Source of the DNA: Amorphochlora amoebiformis
Lineage: Eukaryota; Cercozoa; Chlorarachniophyceae
NCBI GenBank assembly: GCA_054601695.1
Contig: BAAHQB010000079.1
Location: forward strand, 704,311-768,310
DNA length: 64,000 nt
Direction of reading: 5' to 3'
The notes below the pieces were generated by a model. It had not been told where the DNA came from, did no database searches, and saw nothing but the letters and a program-made list of their open reading frames with translations. Shown here piece by piece: positions 21,784 to 37,420 of this stretch. Position numbers and translations under genes: made by a program. The first letter of the stretch is position 1, and each line of letters opens with the position of its first letter.

Positions 21784-22151
21784 TTATATATATATATATA
21801 TATATATATACATACATATATATACATATCTGTATATATGAAACACACATGTACATATATATATATATATATACATGCATACACATACACATATACACAC
21901 ATATATACACATATATACACATATAATAAATCTGCTATATTTATACATGCATAATGTAACTATGATGGGTAGAAAATGTTAGATTATCATATCATATCTT
22001 TCAAGATGACGCATGTGAGCAAACAAATACAAACAAGCTTTCCAGCACATTGATTAGAAACTAGAACCTTAGAAGTGTGCAAAATTGGCGCTCTAAACAG
22101 AGTGGGGTTTACCTGGTGTGAAAAACGTACATATGCAGTGAAATATATATC

Positions 22152-22237
<86 letters not shown>

Positions 22238-22344
22238 TATACATTACATACATGCATATATATTATTAAAAAAAATATATAAAAATAAATCTTTAATATA
22301 TACATAAATATATAGTTACATGAATACATACATATATAAATTTA

Positions 22345-22376
<32 letters not shown>

Positions 22377-22526
22377 CATATGCATTTATATATGTCTACA
22401 TTGTTATAAGAATTATCCATATGTATCCATGCATACAGAGATGTATTTGTATATAGAGATACATATTTTTGCATCTAGATAATACATGTATCAATTCACT
22501 CTAGGTTAATTTCGATTTGTTAAAAA

Positions 22527-22564
<38 letters not shown>

Positions 22565-22671
22565 GAATATAAATATGTCAATAACTACGTATATATATAT
22601 AAATAAAATATGTATATTTAGATGTACACGTTATTAAGCATGCAGAAGAATTAATATATATGTATATACGC

Positions 22672-22744
<73 letters not shown>

Positions 22745-22758
22745 GTATATATGTATAC

Positions 22759-22829
<71 letters not shown>

Positions 22830-23265
22830 TATATGAATATATATATAGATACACATACAGTTAGATGGGTGTTTTAATATTATCAGTATAATACGACGTA
22901 TCATTATACATATCCATAATAATATAATATAATATATATATTTAAATAAATAAATAAATAAATGTATATCTGCATATATATATATATATATATATGTATA
23001 AATGCATAATATATATATATATATATTATATATATATATATGTGTGTGTGTGTGTATGTATATGCATATATGTTGATGTGAATCTGCGTGTATGAGAAGA
23101 TGTTTTGATATGTTTTTTTCAAGATGTATCTCAGTACCTGACGCTTAGCTTCCAAACTTAATGTTCTCGCCGAGGTAGCTTTACAAGCGCAAAATCTTAA
23201 AAATACATACATATTTTGTATAAAGACAACTCTAGAGATATAAGTATATATTTTTCTATATATAT

Positions 23266-23309
<44 letters not shown>

Positions 23310-23360
23310 GTGTATATGTGTATATGTGTGTGTATATATATATTTCTATATGTATGTATA

Positions 23361-23428
<68 letters not shown>

Positions 23429-23534
23429 AACAAAAAAAAGGTACGTTCAAAAGTATATTATGTGTACATATAATATAATTATGTACATATATATATATAT
23501 ATATATATTTACGGGTGTGATTATAAATAAATAA

Positions 23535-23594
<60 letters not shown>

Positions 23595-23695
23595 TATTAT
23601 TTATACACAAATATTCGTACATACACGTGAATATGTTAAAAATAATATATATATATATGTGTGTGTGTTTGTGTGTGAGAGAGAGTGTGTGTATA

Positions 23696-23737
<42 letters not shown>

Positions 23738-23904
23738 TGTATGTGTGTGTGTGAGTGCATGTGGGTGTGCGACTGTGTGTGTGTGTAATAAATGTATATT
23801 ACATATCTCTGCATGTATGTTTGCTTAGGGATATAATATAGCTACCATATGTGTGTATGATGTATGATGTCTTTATATGTTGATGTATATATATATAATA
23901 TATA

Positions 23905-23938
<34 letters not shown>

Positions 23939-23961
23939 TTTATGTATATATATATATATTA

Positions 23962-24141
23962 AAAACAATCACAAAACTATACTGAAAGAAAATTATAGCT
24001 ATACATATACATATAATATAAAATATATATGTGTATATGCATATATATAAGATATATTATATATGTATATACATATATATGTGTATATATGTGCATATAT
24101 ATTTATGCATATTCATTTATTTATATATATGTGTATATATG

Positions 24142-24203
<62 letters not shown>

Positions 24204-24515
24204 CATATATTATATGCATAGACATGAACAAATATTTACCTATGTCTTTTATCCACATATCGAGAGATTTGTTTTGAAATATATAGTGAGTGTACACCTG
24301 GAGGCTTGGGGATTCCAGCTACCACACGAGGGTCTGCCGTCTGATGCCGTTACCTGTTGAGGTACATCTCTCTAACATATCTTAATTGATGTACATCTCT
24401 CTAACATATCTTAATTGATGTACATCTCTCTAACATATCTTATTCGATGTACATCTCTCTAACATATCTTAAAACAATCACAAAACTATACTGAAAGAAA
24501 ATATAGGTATACATA

Positions 24516-24556
<41 letters not shown>

Positions 24557-24570
24557 ATATATTATATATG

Positions 24571-24620
<50 letters not shown>
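23962..24620 (+). repeat. Direct repeat of a segment beginning acaatcacaaaactatac
   Basis: The sequence starting at about 23964 recurs at about 24474. It runs through ctgaaagaaaat into the same order of TA/CATA motifs for more than 100 bp. The second copy follows directly after a 29-bp minisatellite. The event duplicated both unique sequence and the adjoining microsatellite. Confidence 0.7.
24361..24472 (+). repeat. 29-bp minisatellite, four copies
   Basis: Four head-to-tail copies of a 29-bp unit that contains gtacatctctctaacatatc. Only the last few bases of the unit vary. Confidence 0.9.
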
Positions 24621-24630
<10 letters not shown>

Positions 24631-24730
24631 TATGTATATATATATATATAAATATATATATATTTGCATGTATACATGCATATATATAAGATATATTATA
24701 TATATACATATACATATATATGTGTATATA

Positions 24731-24878
<148 letters not shown>

Positions 24879-25015
24879 ATATATATATACGGATGTATAT
24901 ATATATATATATATAAATTTAAATATATATGTATGTATATATGTTTATAAATATGTTTAGATATATGTATATGTTAGATACATACATATATAGAGAAATA
25001 TATGAACGAAGTATA

Positions 25016-25115
<100 letters not shown>

Positions 25116-25326
25116 CTATATATGATATCTATATATATATATACTATATATGTATGTATGTATATATATATATATATACACATATACATTATTTGAATGA
25201 TTGTGAATGTTATTACATGAGAGCATAGTCCTGCGTTAACGGCGTTGTAATAAGACTTGCCCTTGGACGTAAGACCAGGTGATACAGATCTAAATTATAT
25301 GCAGATATAAATATATATATAGATAT

Positions 25327-25357
<31 letters not shown>

Positions 25358-25438
25358 CGAATATATATGTGTATATCTATAAGCGTAAGTGTATATGTGC
25401 GTGTACAACCACATATGTGTACATAATAAAATGTAATA

Positions 25439-25482
<44 letters not shown>

Positions 25483-25520
25483 CATATGTGTGTGCACACG
25501 TATATTTCTGAAATAGTATA

Positions 25521-25584
<64 letters not shown>

Positions 25585-26213
25585 CATATAGATACCTTAC
25601 TACATGGATACATGTTTATATATATATATATATATATATATATGTAATATATATAAATAGGTGTATAGGTTTATATACATATAAATATATATATATATAT
25701 ACACATATATATTTTGTATAAATATACACAGGATGTACATATACACATATATATGTACGATAAGCCAATACAAGGCACACAGTGTGAAAGCGGAGACGTT
25801 GGGTTTCCTCTGTCTGTTTCTGTCTACACTGCTCTATCTCCGCTTGTGTATGTACTCTTTTTCTCCCTTACGTTTTCTCTTAGGCGCTGTTCTCTCGTTT
25901 GTATTTTGTCAGTTCTATTGTAAGTTGTCTTATTTATCTGTCTATCTGCTTTTCTCTGTTTCGTGCACATGCGTTTGAGGCCGTATAGACTGTAGAGAGA
26001 AAGGAAGAGAAGGAAAAATGTCAAAGTGATCCCAACCCACAGTCAGCGATGTACGGTACGGCAGCGCCTAGGAATCCCAGAACACTCTCCATTCGAGACG
26101 GAGTTGCAATCTTCGACCCCTTCAAGGTCTGAAAATTTATGTGTATGTGTATTTATCTATACATAGACGCCAATGTTAAAATTAGTTTTTTATTCATTTT
26201 TATGGATTTACAT

Positions 26214-26290
<77 letters not shown>

Positions 26291-26383
26291 ATATATATAT
26301 ACTTATCATACTACTTGTATGTATCTCTTTTATGCGTATATAAATATATTTATCTATATCCATATAATGTATCGTTATATATA

Positions 26384-26420
<37 letters not shown>

Positions 26421-26434
26421 TCATCCATATATGG

Positions 26435-26482
<48 letters not shown>

Positions 26483-26504
26483 TATATATATTATGTATAT
26501 GAAG

Positions 26505-26588
<84 letters not shown>

Positions 26589-26938
26589 TATATGTATATG
26601 TATGTGTATATATGTACATATAGATATATAGATATATAATATATATATGTACAGAACAATAAGTATTAATACCGATTCATCGCAGTGCATAGAATGTGAC
26701 GCGCACGCCTGGTTAGATTACCGTTTTGAGGGTTACAATTTGCGAAGTTTTGTACGGGTATTTCCACAAATATATTGTATCTTAAATCGGCTTAGGGTTC
26801 CGAGAGCCGAAGGTAAGACCGTTGGGGCCGTTGGGATTCGATTAGAGAAGGATTAAGGCTAGATTGAGTCAGGGTTAGCACTGCCTCGTGACAGCTTTCG
26901 GAGAGACCACCCATCACCCAGGACGAGGACTATATACG

Positions 26939-26973
<35 letters not shown>

Positions 26974-27024
26974 TATATATATGTATGTATATATATTTAC
27001 ATATGTATGTATACATAGCATATA

Positions 27025-27200
27025 TGTGTACATAAATAAATACAAATGTAAGCATACAGGTTAACAGTTTTACATATACCACACATGTACAACTTTCTAC
27101 ATATATATATAACATACATGTGTACATAAATAAATAGAAATGTAAGCATGCAGGTCAACAGTTTTACATGTACCACACATGTATAACTTTCTACATGTAA
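27025..27200 (+). repeat. Tandem duplication, ~94-bp period
   Basis: Two copies start near 27027 and 27121. They share the blocks tacataaataaata, tgtaagcat and acagttttacat and then a conserved tail. There are a few substitutions and nothing protein-like. Confidence 0.75.
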
Positions 27201-27762
27201 TGTAAATTATACATTATGAATCTACATTACACACATATATATATATACATATACATACACATATATATAAATCTATATATATATATATATATGTGTGTGT
27301 GCGTGTGTATGTGTGTATAAAGATGGCAGTTTACACATACATAAGAATGATATTACCAGAGCAGTTCCCTCAGTAAGCCGAAACGGAACATGGGCGCCAG
27401 GAAACCCACCCGTAGGAATTTGAGGGCCTATCATACAATTTACATCATTATATACACACAATATTTCCTTCAATATCATGCATAACTATATATATACATA
27501 CATATATTTATATCTATTTTCCTTGAATATCATGCATTACGGTATATATTACATATATATATATATATATATACCAAATATATATATTCATATATGTGTA
27601 TATATGTGTATGTGTATATGGGTAGATGTGTGTATATATATACATGTGCATATGTGTATATGTATATGTGTATAAATAAATGAATACATATTGTGTGTGC
27701 TTTAGGATATATATATATAGTATGTATATACTGCTATATTTATATATATATTATATATATAC

Positions 27763-27797
<35 letters not shown>

Positions 27798-27813
27798 GTA
27801 AATATTATAAATA

Positions 27814-27850
<37 letters not shown>

Positions 27851-27900
27851 CGTATCTATAATGCATATACGCATATTATACAAATATGTGTAGTATGTAA

Positions 27901-27958
<58 letters not shown>

Positions 27959-28104
27959 AGAACATATATATATATATATAGTATATTTGTATTTGTATTT
28001 ATGCATAGTGATAATACCGATAATCTTGTGAATTCCATTTGGATAGTAGAAAAAACCTGTTAATAGAACATAACCATGCCATCCATTTATATATATACTT
28101 TACG

Positions 28105-28162
<58 letters not shown>

Positions 28163-28229
28163 TATAGAGATGCATATATATATACACACATATATACACA
28201 TATGCACATACACATATATAAGTACAGAG

Positions 28230-28266
<37 letters not shown>

Positions 28267-28306
28267 TTATGTGTAGATATAGATATATAGAATATACATA
28301 TGTATG

Positions 28307-28337
<31 letters not shown>

Positions 28338-28344
28338 TATATAT

Positions 28345-28385
<41 letters not shown>

Positions 28386-28434
28386 TATGTATACATCTAT
28401 AGAACAGTTGCCTAGCTATGGTATCATATCATAT

Positions 28435-28518
<84 letters not shown>

Positions 28519-28522
<4 letters not shown>

Positions 28523-28725
28523 AGCGCAGTGGCATAGTAGATGGTAGTGTAGAGTTCGATTCAAGTCCATTCGGATTATGACGAATGATTATTGATAGTT
28601 TTTGCGCGGTAATAGGATACTTCCTTTCTTCCTTACTTCCTCCGGAACCGTATGGGTTCCGAGAATTTTCTGGGTTCCGAGAATTTGTCTGGGTTGCAAG
28701 ATTTGTGCTACTACTCGTTATGTAT
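28519..28725 (+). mobile_element. tRNA-related SINE-like element, copy 1
   Basis: The 5' end reads ttgttagcgcagtggcatag and the sequence then carries gagttcgattcaagtcc. These resemble the A box (TRGCnnAGTGG type) and B box (GGTTCGAnTCC type) of an internal RNA polymerase III promoter. A body of about 150 bp follows, containing cttcctttcttcc and repeated ggttccgag. A diverged copy lies in opposite orientation at 30563-30731. Both copies have their 5' ends at (TA)n tracts. No coding capacity is visible. The SINE assignment is inferred from box spacing and dispersed copies. Confidence 0.6.
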
Positions 28726-28753
28726 GTATGAAGAAATATATATCTATATACAA

Positions 28754-28797
<44 letters not shown>

Positions 28798-28811
28798 GAT
28801 TATATATGTAT

Positions 28812-28859
<48 letters not shown>

Positions 28860-29080
28860 TCATAATTACATGATTAAGTTTTATATATACACTATGTACA
28901 AAACGATATGCTTTTTACATGTATCTATACGTGACAAGTGTGTAACGTGTACATGTATTAAAGCATTATATACATATATGCATATATATATGTAAAGAAA
29001 TAAGAGAACCATCGTTTGCAGGGCCAACTTTGATCAAAGCTTTAAAGGTAATCCTGCCTGCACCTGCGGGAGGAGCCTGA

Positions 29081-29160
<80 letters not shown>

Positions 29161-29181
29161 GTATATATATACATGTATGTA

Positions 29182-29230
<49 letters not shown>

Positions 29231-29352
29231 GTGTGTGTGTGTGCGTGTGCGTGTGTGTGTGCGTGTGTGTGTGTTCGCGTGTGTATATATACATATGCAC
29301 AAAGGGATATAGATTTATACCCAAGCATGTAGTTTATAATATATTATATATA

Positions 29353-29384
<32 letters not shown>

Positions 29385-29645
29385 ACATACATATATACAT
29401 ATATACATACATATATATACATATAAATATATATATACATATATATATATATAAATATATATATACACATACATACATTATTATTATTATTATTATAAAC
29501 ATGTATATACATTTCTTATAAATGTATGTTTTATACATTTAAATATTCGTATGTGTAAAGATGTAGATATATTCTTACAAAAATATATTTCATACACACA
29601 AATGTTCATACGTGTATACACATATAAACATGCACTTCTGCACAT

Positions 29646-29816
<171 letters not shown>

Positions 29817-29926
29817 ATACATATATATACATATATATATATATACATATGTGTGTGTGTATGCATGTGTGTGTATGCATGTTGAAAGGACCAAATTTTT
29901 ATTGACAGCTAATAATATATATTGTA

Positions 29927-29984
<58 letters not shown>

Positions 29985-30279
29985 ATTTGTACAGATGAGA
30001 ATGCAAATGTGTGAGCAGCAGTTTAAGGTTTGAGATTAGAAAAGAAGTAGCAACACAAGTGAGGCATTCGAACCAACCCAACCTTATAGCGAAAGGTCAT
30101 TTTCAGTGGTTTGGGATCCGCATGGGCATGCATAATGCATTTCTTGTGTGGAGCCCAGAACATTCTGTTTGTACATATCAATTTTTATGTATATATATAT
30201 ATATATATATGTATGTGTATATCTTTATATATATGTGTGTATATATATAAATGTATGTATACATTTAAATGTATACATA

Positions 30280-30329
<50 letters not shown>

Positions 30330-30353
30330 TGTGTATATATATATTACACATGC

Positions 30354-30488
<135 letters not shown>

Positions 30489-30562
30489 CAGCATGTTGAG
30501 CTAGTGCGGAACCTATAGCTAGTTAACTACGCGGCGGCTGGCTAGACTACTGTCATTTCCTC

Positions 30563-30731
30563 AGAGTATACGAGCAGTACCACAATACTCGGAACCCGGA
30601 ACCCATCCGGTTCCGGAGGAAGAAAGGAAGTATGCGACTAGCGCAAGAAGTTATCTATAATCTTCGTCATAATCCAAACGGACTTGAATCGAACTCTCCA
30701 CTACCATCTACTATACCACAGCGCTAACAAT
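30563..30731 (-). mobile_element. tRNA-related SINE-like element, copy 2
   Basis: Read on the minus strand from about 30731, this matches copy 1 through the A-box-like and B-box-like motifs, the cttcctttcttcc block, the ggttccg repeats and the ctcgta-type tail, with substitutions and small indels. The plus strand to its left, about 30490-30560, is ordinary sequence unrelated to copy 1. The divergence argues for separate insertions rather than a recent local duplication. Confidence 0.6.
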
Positions 30732-30733
30732 AC

Positions 30734-30787
<54 letters not shown>

Positions 30788-31042
30788 CATATATATATAT
30801 ATATATATATTTGTATACACAATGCGTATTTATATTTATATTATACATATATACATAAATATATCTATATTAATATGTATTATATACATACATATATATA
30901 TATATATATAGATGAATACACAATCATATACACATATACATATATATATGCATTTTGGCCAATATGTACGCGAAATTCATAAATATAGCAGGTATGCACA
31001 CACACATACAACCAAGGTATATTTGTCTTAAATTCACATGAA

Positions 31043-31095
<53 letters not shown>

Positions 31096-31145
31096 CGTAT
31101 GTATATATATTTTTTTATATAAATATATGTATATTTAAATATATG

Positions 31146-31194
<49 letters not shown>

Positions 31195-31336
31195 TACACA
31201 TATATATAGTTGAAATGCGTGTGTATACATACCGTGATTCTCCTATATCTATAGCCGATCTCCATTCCCCAACCTATTCAATTAGAACTATACATATACA
31301 TACATATATACATATATATACACATATATACATATA

Positions 31337-31375
<39 letters not shown>

Positions 31376-31403
31376 ATATATATATATATATATTATATAT
31401 ATA

Positions 31404-31452
<49 letters not shown>

Positions 31453-31497
31453 GTGTGTTCATGTGTAGAGGAATATACTTTAATACATTTATAAACT

Positions 31498-31517
31498 TAT
31501 TATTATTATTATTACTA

Positions 31518-31572
<55 letters not shown>
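31498..31572. repeat. (ATT)n trinucleotide microsatellite
   Basis: A nearly pure ATT/TTA run of about 75 bp with a single interruption. Similar shorter runs lie at 4968-5000, 29479-29494 and 52452-52490. Confidence 0.9.
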
Positions 31573-31580
<8 letters not shown>

Positions 31581-32231
31581 TATATGTATGTATATATATA
31601 TATAATATGAATACTATATTCGAACATGTATAATATATATATATATATATATATATACGTTTACATGTGTATATAATATATATATATATATATATGTTAA
31701 TTGATTTATATATTATATATATATATATATATATATTATGTGTGTATTCGTATTTATGTGACCATCGTTCCAGTATCTGTGGTAGCCGAAAGAATCAACC
31801 CTCGGTACCTGTGCAATACGTATACATACATATAACATAAATATATATATACATATATATATACATATATATTAATATAAAAATTTACATGTACTCATAA
31901 AATGAATGTATACATATGTTCATATAGATATATATTGATATATATATATATATATATGTAAATATATACAAATATATATACATATATATGAAATAATTTA
32001 CTTGAGAGAGTAGATTTTGACTTGCAGAACAATCGTAATCCATTCTTCAGGCCGGTAGGATGTTTTACCCTGCATATATGCACACATAATCTATATCAAT
32101 ACGTACATGGAATATATGTGCATATATATATATATATGTATATATATAAAATATATATACAGATATATATATATACATATATACATATTGAATATATATA
32201 TATATATTGAATATATATGTATACATTGAAA

Positions 32232-32273
<42 letters not shown>

Positions 32274-32772
32274 CATATTATATATAGTACATATGTAATT
32301 AATGTATATGCATAAGCAAATATGTGCGTACATATATACATATATATATATGTATATATATGTATATATATCTATATATCAAATATATATATACATATAT
32401 ATATATATACATATTATATATATATATATATATACACATATACATATATATATATATATACATATTACATATATTCATATATATATATATATATATCTAC
32501 ATATATGTATATATATATATACATATATAATGTATATATAATGTATTGCATATGCATATGTATGCAAATATTGGGTTGCATGTGTGCATACCGCGGGAGA
32601 CTTGAGTTCAAACGCAGTGGTATAGGCCGGCTTGCCGGCCCATTTCATGATAGAGGTGGACTCGTTACAAGTAAGATGATCCGCTGATAACATTCCAATC
32701 AATTTCGAAATAAATTTAATACACAGAAATGTGGTGCTAAACAAAAAAAAGGCGGAAAAAGAAATCCAACGT

Positions 32773-33165
32773 ATGGTTCCATATTAGGCAGGACAATTAG
32801 AGATGGCTACTATGAATCAATTTCGAAATAATTCCATATTAGGCAGGACAATTAGAGATGGTTCAATTGTTAAAGAAATCCAACGATGGGAGGGGTGTAT
32901 GGTTCCATATTAGGCAGGACAATTAGAGATAGTTCCATAATTGTAAAAGAAATCCAACGATGGGAGGGGTGTATGGTTCCATATTAGGCAGGACAATTAG
33001 AGATTGTTCCATGATTGTAAAAGAAATCCAACGATGGGAAGGGTGTATGGTTCCATATTAGGCAGGACAATTAGAGATAGTTCCATAATGTAAAAGAAAT
33101 CCGCCGACGGGGAGGGGTGTATGGTTCCATATTAGGCAGGACAATTAGAGATTGTTCCAGATTGT
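32773..33165 (+). repeat. 74-bp minisatellite
   Basis: The motif ggttccatattaggcaggac starts at 32775, 32901, 32975, 33049 and 33123, with a truncated copy near 32832. The last four starts are exactly 74 bp apart. The units also contain agaaatccaacgatggg. The first copies are irregular and mark the array edge. Confidence 0.9.
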
Positions 33166-33703
33166 AAAGGTGAATATATGAGTATGATGATGGTTACCCG
33201 GATTGGTGAAGTTTCTAGGATCGCATCCAATAGGGCTTCCGATATTCCAGCAGTATGGGATGCCAGAACTTGAGGCCTCTGATTCAGATCATTTACTATT
33301 TATTTATACGTACATATATACGTATATATATATATATATGTATCTTACTGAATTTTAGATGTATGGGTGGATGTGTTTCCCTGTATACATGTTTGTACGT
33401 CAGTGCGTATGTATGTAAGGATATGGATAATGTACTTATGTATATCTACATATATATATATATACATATAATGTATTCATACATATGCATATGTATGTAT
33501 TGCACATGTAGTAAATGCATGCCGAGTCGAATAAGGTGTGGTTCTTAGTTTTAGGTGTGGGTTCCATTAGACTTTCCCAAATAAGTGCCTCTGAATACAA
33601 CATCTCGTAAAAATATATAACGTCATGTATCCTCAACGTACAACTTGTCGCCTAGTTCGTAAGACTAGAAATCGGATATTAACTTCCCTCAGAGAGATCT
33701 GAC

Positions 33704-33706
<3 letters not shown>

Positions 33707-33738
<32 letters not shown>

Positions 33739-33755
33739 GATAGAGAGAGAGAGAG

Positions 33756-33792
<37 letters not shown>
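33707..33792. repeat. (GA)n microsatellite
   Basis: A GA-dinucleotide run interrupted by a few GATA units. The Leu/Ser-rich minus-strand open frame here is a translation of this repeat. Confidence 0.9.
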
Positions 33793-33867
33793 AGGCGGTT
33801 GCACACCTCAAGAAGAATTCAACTGGTAACAAACCGAATGAAAAAATAACACTCACCCGCAGAACGC

Positions 33868-33928
33868 ATGGTCGTTCCAAGCAGGAGCGCTGCAGTGAAA
33901 TACCACGACAACATTGCGTTGGTCAGGA
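33868..33928 (-). CDS. Possible first exon encoding a signal peptide
   Basis: On the minus strand an ATG near 33928 opens a short frame reading MLSWYFTAALLLGTTMRSAG. It has a hydrophobic core and small residues at the end, like a secretory signal. It runs straight into a canonical donor, gtgagt, near 33868. I found no second exon that fits, so this may be chance. Uncharacterised open frames on the same strand continue upstream to about 34342. Confidence 0.2.
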
Positions 33929-34538
33929 TCGTGAGTGCTTCGAAGTCCAGACGCCTTGTCGTGCTTGTTTTTTGAGTCTCGGCGACGTTTGGCGTGCCTC
34001 CAAGACATGTCACATGTGTGCAACTACCAGTGCTTAATATAAATTTAACTCATTAGTTTAAAAGCAAAGAACATTTGATTATTGACTCTTACTTGATAAC
34101 TTACTTCCATTGTCTTCCAAGCATGTTACGAGTTTGTTCGTAGGAGTCTCGACTTCAGAGAATGGATGGACGTGATATCTGAAGGCCAGTGAAGGGCCTG
34201 GGAGCCTTGGGAGTGGAGGGAGTGAGTCGGATGGTGGGATGGACATACATGATGTGAAGGAGGCTAGATACAAACTGAGTCGGATGGACATGATGTCATC
34301 CCTGTGATGTGCGCAAAGAGCTGGGCTACACGTTACGTGCATTGCTTAGTTCATTTCTCACACGTGTTTTGCTAAGGGTGTCCGGTAAGGGGTAACGCGG
34401 TCCTCACTTTTTCTTTCGAGATGTTCAAGTTTATGCTTCGTGCCTACATGCTAAATACGGAGTTAAAATGTATATATAATACATTTACATATATATAATA
34501 TATATGTATATATATATATATGTATATTTTTAAATATA

Positions 34539-34693
<155 letters not shown>

Positions 34694-34795
34694 ATATAAT
34701 ATATTTGTGTGTGTATATAATCAAAATCCATACTATAAAGGTATACAAATATAAATATTATATATATATATATATATATAGATATATATATATAT

Positions 34796-34827
<32 letters not shown>

Positions 34828-34828
<1 letters not shown>

Positions 34829-34953
34829 CAAACACAAATATGTATTTGTAAACTCCATCGGCTCATGACCATTTTAACCTCGCACCTGCGAAATCGAATC
34901 GGCCGTCTGTGTGTGTTTACACATGGAGTTTACAAATACATATTTGTGTTTGT
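34828..34953. repeat. Perfect 31-bp inverted repeat with a 64-nt loop
   Basis: Positions 34828-34858 and 34923-34953 are exact reverse complements, starting acaaacacaaatatg on the left. The loop carries the first copy of a dispersed motif, gcgaaatcgaatcggccgtc, that recurs four more times up to 35520. The structure would form a large stem-loop in single-stranded DNA or RNA. Confidence 0.9.
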
Positions 34954-34960
34954 ATGTATG

Positions 34961-35012
<52 letters not shown>

Positions 35013-35025
35013 ATGTATATATATA

Positions 35026-35063
<38 letters not shown>

Positions 35064-35064
35064 C

Positions 35065-35675
35065 CTGCGAAATCGAATCGGCCGTCTGTGTGTGTTTACA
35101 CATGAAGAAGATATTCATCCCGCTAGGACACAGTGTTGAGGAGCTTTATCGTGGATGCCAAATCTCAGATGTGAGGTTGCAAAAAGTCGTAGTCGTCCAT
35201 TGACGAGTGTACATCATCCATCCTTACACTTTGACAACAACACTACTCCTTCAATGGACGACTACGACTTTTTGCAACCTCACATCTGAGATTTGGCATC
35301 CACGGATAAAGCTCCTCAACACTGTGTCCTAGCGGGGTGAATATCTTCTTCATCGGCTCATGACCATTTTAACCTCGCACCTGCGAAATCGAATCGGCCG
35401 TCTGTGTGTGTTTCATGACCATTTTAACCTCGCATCTTCGAAATCGAATCGGCCGTCTGTGTGTTTCATGCCCATTTTAACCTCGCACCTGCGAAATCGA
35501 ATCGGCCGTCTGTGTGTGTTTACACATGAAGAAGATATTCATCCCGCTAGGACACAGTGTCGAGGACCTTTATCCGTGGATGCCAAATCTGAGATGTGAG
35601 GTTGCAAAAAGTTGTAGTCGTCCATTGAAGGAGTAGTGTTGTTGTCAGAGTGTAAGGATGGGTGATGTACACTCG
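35065..35675. repeat. Inverted and direct duplication cluster
   Basis: Positions 35101-35203 and 35251-35353 are near-perfect reverse complements of about 103 bp with a 47-nt loop. The segment 35525-35675 repeats the left arm and continues as the reverse complement of that loop. Between 35354 and 35520 the motif gcgaaatcgaatcggccgtc is repeated three times in tandem, at a spacing of about 50-56 bp. The arrangement suggests successive inversion-duplication, as seen in foldback elements. No coding function is seen. Confidence 0.85.
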
Positions 35676-35852
35676 TGAATTTTGGCGGTCGAGAATGAGA
35701 ATGTGCTTGTAGTCGTTATGATTCTGATTCTGATGAGTGGTTTGACTTTTTCCTGATGATGTACACTCGTGAATTTTGGCGGTCGAGAATGAGAATGCGC
35801 TTGTAGTCGTTATTATTATCATTCTGATGATGATGAGTGGTTTGACTTTTTC
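35660..35852 (+). repeat. Tandem duplication, ~97-bp period
   Basis: Two copies, near 35660-35755 and 35757-35852. Both contain tgtacactcgtgaattttgg and end in tgagtggtttgactttttcc. The second has a few substitutions. Confidence 0.85.
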
Positions 35853-36039
35853 CTGTTTGCGTTGAATTCCAGAACGAACAAAGACTTCACCCAATATTCC
35901 TCTTGCTCTTTCCTTCCCGTGGGACGTATGAACTTACCTCCGGCCATCCCAGACAGTCGCCACTTTGACACGTGTTTCGACTTATTTTTATTTTCGCGGC
36001 AATAGATTGAAACGTCACCAGTATATGACAAATTAAGAT

Positions 36040-36455
36040 TGGATAAACCCTAGCTATACATACTCTAGATACGAGATCTACGACATCTAGAAGATATATT
36101 CCAGATATATATATATATATATATATTATAGAGTTGCATGTACTAGATGTCTAGGATGTATACATAAATTCAAGTTGTTATCACATCTATGCGCAGCCAT
36201 GTGACATGATTGAACCCGTATTATATATATTCTAACTACTACAACTAGTACAAGTGTAAATCGTTGGTGTTCTAAATACTGCTGCAATGGTTGTATAAAA
36301 ACAATATAATACAACATGATTTCATCTTAGAGTCTGCTAGAGTATCCTGATCACATCTTTCTCCTTTCTAGAATGAGATTTATACTAACTTGTATCACAT
36401 CTTTCTCCTTTCTAGAATGAGATTTATACTAACTTGTATCGTAGTTCTAATTGTG

Positions 36456-36490
<35 letters not shown>

Positions 36491-36504
36491 TGTATATGTA
36501 TATG

Positions 36505-36557
<53 letters not shown>

Positions 36558-37109
36558 ATATATATGTGTATATATATATATGTGTGTGTATATGTAATAT
36601 ATGATCACAATCGATCATCATATCGATACATACTCTCTACATACTAGACATACATCCTAGATATCACGATACTATATACTACATACAGGCCACATATCTA
36701 TACACTAGATACATACTCTACATACTAGACATATATCCTAGATATCATGATACTAACTATCTAGACTATATACTACATATAGGCCACATATCTATACATA
36801 CTAGACATATATCCTAGATATCAATCATATCGTCTAGATCATGATACTAACTATATACTACATATAGGCCACATATCTAGTAAATATAATAATCTAGATT
36901 ATAGTACAAGTGTAATTATTATTGTCATTGAATGATTCAAAACCGTAATCTCATGAAAACATGTTGTTTTACATGGAGAATTATTATTGTCATTGAATAA
37001 TAATGATATACCGTTATCTCATGAAAACATGTTGTCTTACCCCGCCATGATACATGTATGAACAACTGTATTACGTACATATATCTACTAGTGTATATAT
37101 ATATACAAG

Positions 37110-37148
<39 letters not shown>

Positions 37149-37210
37149 ATAATAATATGCATACATGTATATTATACATAATAACATAATGTTATACATA
37201 CATTACATAC

Positions 37211-37243
<33 letters not shown>

Positions 37244-37245
37244 CT

Positions 37246-37278
<33 letters not shown>

Positions 37279-37387
37279 ACAGCACACGACGCAAATACAA
37301 CTTAGTAAATTATACAAATATAATATATATATATATATATATATACTGGGTGTATATATATCTAGTTTTTAATTATAGTATATATGT
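36040..37387. repeat. CTAG-rich low-complexity region with short tandem repeats
   Basis: A 44-bp unit containing ctttctcctttctagaatg is present twice at about 36351-36438. From 36610 to 36900 imperfect copies of motifs such as catactagacatat, cctagatatca and tataggccacatat recur. The remainder is (TA)n. A pair of ~60-bp copies around aaaacatgttgt lies near 36915-37035. No gene was recognised. Confidence 0.75.
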
Positions 37388-37395
37388 AATACAAC
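37388..37395 (+). repeat. Left target-site duplication of the hAT element
   Basis: AATACAAC, identical to the 8 bp that follow the right end of the element at 39658-39665. The identity suggests a fairly recent insertion. Confidence 0.88.
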
Positions 37396-37420
37396 TAGTG
37401 TTTTTAAAATTATTCTAGAA

